Assembly: GCF_045679555.1 (NCBI RefSeq)
Contig: NC_092099.1
Span: 9,284,076 to 9,348,075 of the forward strand
Source: Salvelinus alpinus
Lineage: Eukaryota; Chordata; Actinopteri; Salmoniformes; Salmonidae
Length of the DNA stretch: 64,000 nucleotides
Reading direction: 5' to 3'
In this document: positions 59,717 through 64,000 of the stretch, one piece after another
Layout of the letters: every line of letters begins with the position of its first letter
Position numbering within the stretch: the first letter of the stretch is position 1
Notes under the pieces: generated by a model
Database searches by the model: none
What the model saw: only the letters and a program-made list of their open reading frames with translations
What the model was told of the DNA's origin: nothing
Position numbers and translations under genes: made by a program

Positions 59717-60511
59717 GTGATGGGTATCAACAGCTATTGTCAACCAATCTAGTAGAGGTTGGAAGCTATGGTGAGCTTCGATTTGTCACTCCCGTTGCAA
59801 TATTTAAATAAAGGATTTTCTTCAATTTAAATAAAGTTCAGCTTTCTCCAACTTTAGTCCTGCCCTGTTCAGCTCCCTCGGGTTCAGGTCCCCTGCCCAC
59901 TCCACTTCTCTCGCTTTCCTTCCATTAAAAATGTGTGGCTTCTGATGTTTCACCGTGCGACGCTGCTTCCTAGTATAAACGCACAGTTAGTGCTAACATA
60001 AGACAGGTGAACTCGTGGTGGGAGGTGATGGACAATTGTATCATCTTCTATAATAGGCCTACAGTATGCTCCATAGGCCCAGCCGACGGACTAAAAGAGA
60101 ATGGTTCCATGCCATCTTAATAAATGAGGGAAATAGCCTACATCCAACATTGCCCATACATTACACTGAGGCATATTCTGAATTCATTTCTGGAATGTTC
60201 TGATTAAATATTAAACGTTGACCTGCAAGCCTGCCCATTTTCAGCACAGACAAGCAACAGTCTTATTTCTGATGCAGAAGTCACACAAAGCAGTGTCCTT
60301 TGCTTTGTTCACAGGGCTACCTTTTCTTCTATCAAAGGCTCATTGTCCCCTACTCTGCTGCCTCAAATAGAGGGTTCCAAAATTTAACAAGGCGTTGAAA
60401 TAATTTATGCTTAAGTCATCACAGATGTTATTGCAATTGACAACTATTCCAGGCTCAACTTGGTCTGAGTATTTCATATTATTCTGTACGTAAATCCAGG
60501 ACCCTCCATTT

Positions 60512-60645
60512 ATACCGAACAAAAATATAAATGCAACATGCAACAATATGAGAGAAATAAGCTTTTTGTACATATGGAACATTTCTGGGATCTTTTATTT
60601 CAGCTCATGAAACATGGGACCAACACTTTACATGTTCAGTTTATT
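60512..60645. mobile_element. Tc1-like terminus fragment
   Basis: ATACCGAACAAAAATATAAA, then GAGAGAAATAAGCTTTTTGT, TGGAACATTTCTGGGATCTT and CAGCTCATGAAACATGGGAC: the terminal inverted-repeat region of a common salmonid Tc1-type element, with no transposase attached. Confidence 0.6.
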
Positions 60646-62430
60646 ATGATATGTTACGTTTTATATGGTATGTATGAATTTGTTGATATCCACCACCCAT
60701 TTCATATATGTTCCGAATTTCAATTTGTGTTATGTTACGAATTTGAAAAACGTACAATATGTTCCGAATTTGCTAAACTTATCATACGTAACGAGTTCGC
60801 AAAATATACAATATGTTACCAAATAGCAAATTTTATGATATGTTACAAATTATAGCTAGCTGGCTAACGTTAGCTCGGCTAAGGGTTAGGGGTTAAGGTG
60901 AAGTTTAGGAATTAGGTTAAAGGGTTAGGGTTAAGTGACATACTAAGTAGTTGCAACGTAGCTAAAAAGTAGTAACTCGCAACCTTTGGGTATTATAGTT
61001 TAGGAGTTAGGTTAAGTAGTTGAAAGGTTGCTAATTAGCTAAAATTATGAAGTTGTCCATGATGAGACTCGGACTCGCAACCTTCCACCTTACTTTCGTT
61101 TTTGCCTTAAGTAACTATCTCCCTTATTTAACCATACCAAAGTTAACATATCATTCTAATTTCAGGGCCGGATTTACGTTTACTATGTTACGTCTAGTCT
61201 ATGCGACCAAGCTGCCAGGTTGGGTCCAAGACCAAAGGTAATAAAAATATCACCGTGGATGCACACATATTAGACAAATAACCTTCATATCGATGGAAAG
61301 ATAGGCTGCTATTCTCCCCTGACGAAAACGTTTTACTAATTTCCTTTTTTACCCGTTTGTCTATATTTGCTTCAACGTCTGGAAAAGCTGAAAAGCAATT
61401 TTTTTTTTCAAGGATCGAATTACTATAATTAGCCTACATGTAATTAATGAACCGACAACTCCAATGTTTCCAAAGCCTGACCACTTCTTATCCACGGCAG
61501 TGTTATGGTTCAAACCTACGTTGAGTTTGAAACTGAAAGAACGACTTGATTAATGAATGCTTTTCTATCGGGATAAGCATCTTGTTTTTACACGGTTAAA
61601 AGCCCATAAAACAGTTTGAGTCAGAAACGCTGGCGTAAATAACGACGGTGAGGAAATGTGCGGTAATTAATGTGTTCAAAGATATGACTGAAGTTTTGGC
61701 ATCAAGTCGACATTCCTTTCCTCTCGTTTTGCCTCTGATTTAAAGGCTATATTGTCCGGCATATGCCTACATAGGACCTACTGTAGGCTATAGGCCTAAC
61801 ATCCATAGGCATTTAACCATCTTTTAATTCTCAAACTGTAGCATCAAAATATTGTTTCAGATCCTTACGAAACAATGTTGACCATTTTATTTATCATATT
61901 TGAATATATTTGTAGTAGTGGAAGAGAACAAAAGTTCTGTTGAATTCTGTCCTCATTAAGACATTTTTAAATGTTTTATTAGCCTACACGTACAGTACAT
62001 GGTAGGACCTAGGCTTCCATTCCACCGCTAGACATGGAGGATTAAAAGCCAAGCCGTCTATTCTCTTGGCACAAAAGTATAGGATTTCGATTGTAAGCAT
62101 CTTTATTCAAATTAATCAAGTTGTTATGGTGAAAACGGAGAACGACTAATAATTTCCGCGTTGCTCTTGACCTGAAGCACAGCCTAGAGCGCAAGGGCTT
62201 GTCAGAACCTTCTGCCAGGCAGAGTGGCAAATCATGCGCAGCTGACTAGCCAGGTTTGGATTGGAGTGAAAGAAGCGGCTGTCAAATGCAGGACTTGCTC
62301 TGTGTAGCTAACAATATGTATACAAATGAAGCCCTGGTCAGCTTTCAGTCGTTTTTCTTTTACCTTGCCCCTGTAAATGGCAAACAGATCCACTGTCACG
62401 TGTTGGTTGGCAAATGATGATGCCTCTAAG
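60646..62430. other. Intergenic, weakly repetitive
   Basis: 60646-60960 holds GTTACGAATT-type repeats and AGGGTTAGGGGTTAAGG-like runs typical of old interspersed DNA. 61250-62430 shows nothing I can name. Confidence 0.35.
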
Positions 62431-62442
62431 GTTTGTCTAGAC

Positions 62443-62634
62443 CAGGGTTTCCCAAACTCTGTCCTCGGGACCCTAAGGGGTGCACGTTTTGGTTTTTGCC
62501 CTAGCACTATACAACTGATTCAAATAATCAACTAATCATCAAGCTTTGATCATTTAAATCAGCTGTGTAGTGTTAAGGCTTAAAACAAAACGTGCACACC
62601 TTGGGGTCCAGAGGACGGAGTTTGGGAAACGCTG
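62443..62634. mobile_element. hAT-type MITE with 8-bp target duplication
   Basis: 192 bp, palindromic ends: CAGGGTTTCCCAAACTCTGT and GGAGTTTGGGAAACGCTG. It is flanked by GTCTAGAC (62435-62442) and GTCTAGAT (62635-62642), 7 of 8 matching. No coding capacity. Confidence 0.88.
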
Positions 62635-62700
62635 GTCTAGATGACACTAAAGACCGGAGGCCAGACATATCAGGGACCTTAACTGAAGAACGTCACCATT

Positions 62701-63350
62701 CAACACAGTCTCACATTCAATTCGCGCATATATGTACAAAATGTATTTCAGCAGATTTCGTGCGTTTTTGTGCATTTTTGGGGTGTTTTGGGGTGGTTCA
62801 ATTCGTTTGAAAATACACGAATTTCTGTGCTACTTAATTAATGCGAAAAGACACAAATTTAACCAGTAGGTGACACACAAGCCGTTTCAACAACCATGTA
62901 GACGCGATAATTTGTATTTCATTTTTGTTCTTCTTAATGGCTAATTCAACGTCATGAATATACAGAAATGTTGTCTTTGTTTAACCATGTTTTAAAATGT
63001 GTCGTTGTATGCCTATATGTACTGTTTTAGACTTGCTGAACAGAATTTTTGAGAAAAGACGCACATTTACCTGCACTTAATTCGTGGGAAATATTGTTTT
63101 ATTAATGCCAATGCTGTTTTCTGTGCTTGATTTCACTTAATACTTTGGATACTGGTGCACTTGTAATCAGAACGCCTTTTTGTCATATAGGCAACCATAC
63201 ACGATTTTTTTCATAACCCATTTCATATTTCGTGGAGCCTAAATTACACCATTTTCTTCATAATGCATGTATTACATGTTAATGTCAAATAATGAATTAT
63301 GTTGGCTTACACTTATGGCCTTTCCAAGGCCTTTCCATACCTTAAGGGAA
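62701..63350 (+). repeat. Unclassified dispersed repeat, copy C
   Basis: Same block order as copies A and B: CAACACAGTCTCACATTCAA, CAGATTTCGTGCGTTTTTGT, AATGCCAATGCTGTTTTCTG, TTTCATATTTCGTGGAGCC, then AATTATGTTGGCTTACACTT. It lacks the GGGGGGCAAACTTCGG block found in A and B. Confidence 0.7.
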
Positions 63351-64000
63351 CATTTTAGCACTCGCCATATGGTTAGTGAGAAACGCCACATTGCAAATGT
63401 AAGATCCCTTACTAGACGTCCTGCAACGTTTCTAAAATTCGCGGACGGCGTCGGGCCGTGCGTGGGGGAGAGATCTTTCAGGAAGTCATCAAACTAAATC
63501 TCTCGGACGTTCGGTTTCCGTTTTATAAAAATAACACATTTTGGTCATTTTTCCGCAGTCTAGGAAATTCCCACCAGAGGGAAAATAAATAATATTGCAA
63601 ATGCACAAGCACATTGCAAATGCATGTGGCCTTTTCTCCTAAACGGAAAATATTTCGAAGACGTAATGGACAGTTGGCCCCGAACAAGATGGCGTCGAGG
63701 CCTCAAAGCTTTTTGAGTTATGGACATTTTTCTGGGATTAAAGGTCAAAAACGTAAAGTAGGGTGCTAATTTGACCGCTTCACGTCAAAGTACATAAGCA
63801 TACGGTGTCAGGAAAAAAAGAACCAGCCATTTATCTATCGTAATTTAAGAGAAATCGTACATTGACAAATTGGTCATGTTCACAAAAAGGAGTTAAAAAA
63901 ATAAAAAAGTTACAGATCCAGTTGCAGTGTGTTCAGACGAACATTTTTTAAGTGGGTCTCGAAGCTCTCCCACTGCATCGCAGTGCTAGCTGCGCCACCA
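63351..64000. other. Right edge, no gene recognised
   Basis: No frame or repeat with a recognisable family was found. Short words such as AAGATGGCGTCGAGG near 63689 look repeat-like but have no clear ends. Confidence 0.35.

Overview
The window looks like vertebrate, almost certainly salmonid fish, nuclear DNA. Exons are short and spliced, long non-coding stretches are full of transposon remnants, and several repeats have salmonid hallmarks: HpaI-type tRNA SINEs, a Sleeping Beauty-type Tc1 terminus, other Tc1/mariner copies with long inverted repeats, palindromic MITEs and long GT microsatellites. There is no bacterial operon, CRISPR array or phage.

Three genes can be supported. (1) The last three coding exons of a class IIa histone deacetylase, best matched to hdac4, on the + strand (9108-10088). 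The body of the gene lies left of the window, so bases 1-9107 are intron. (2) twist2, a single-coding-exon bHLH factor on the - strand (32481-32966). (3) A two-exon bHLH gene of the PTF1A/FERD3L/Fer family on the - strand (51394-50815 joined to 48735-48698, 205 aa). Its 12-residue second exon is found only by following the splice signals. The order hdac4 -> <- twist2 matches the known HDAC4/TWIST2 neighbourhood, and the third gene parallels the HDAC9-TWIST1-FERD3L cluster of the sister paralogon.

Layout: 1-9107, hdac4 intron with a 17-bp tandem repeat, a palindromic MITE, a 134-bp GT tract and an antisense LINE relic. 9108-10088, hdac4 terminal exons. 10089 to about 14.4 kb, probable hdac4 3' UTR and flank. 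14.5-32.4 kb, intergenic: Tc1 fossil, foldback element, LINE with a tandem duplication, hAT MITE, 70-bp tandem array, possible conserved non-coding block. 32.5-33.0 kb, twist2. 33.1-48.7 kb, intergenic: LINE 3' end, SINEs, two inverted copies of an unclassified repeat, Tc1 fragment, Harbinger-type MITE. 48.7-51.4 kb, second bHLH gene. 51.4-64 kb, its upstream region: element with CCCACTGGGCACA ends split by a LINE, chimeric Tc1, hAT MITEs and a third copy of the unclassified repeat.

Twist2 and the Fer-type factor are developmental transcription factors. Class IIa HDACs are signal-dependent corepressors. A shared regulatory landscape is plausible but cannot be shown from sequence alone. All transposase and reverse transcriptase genes seen are broken.
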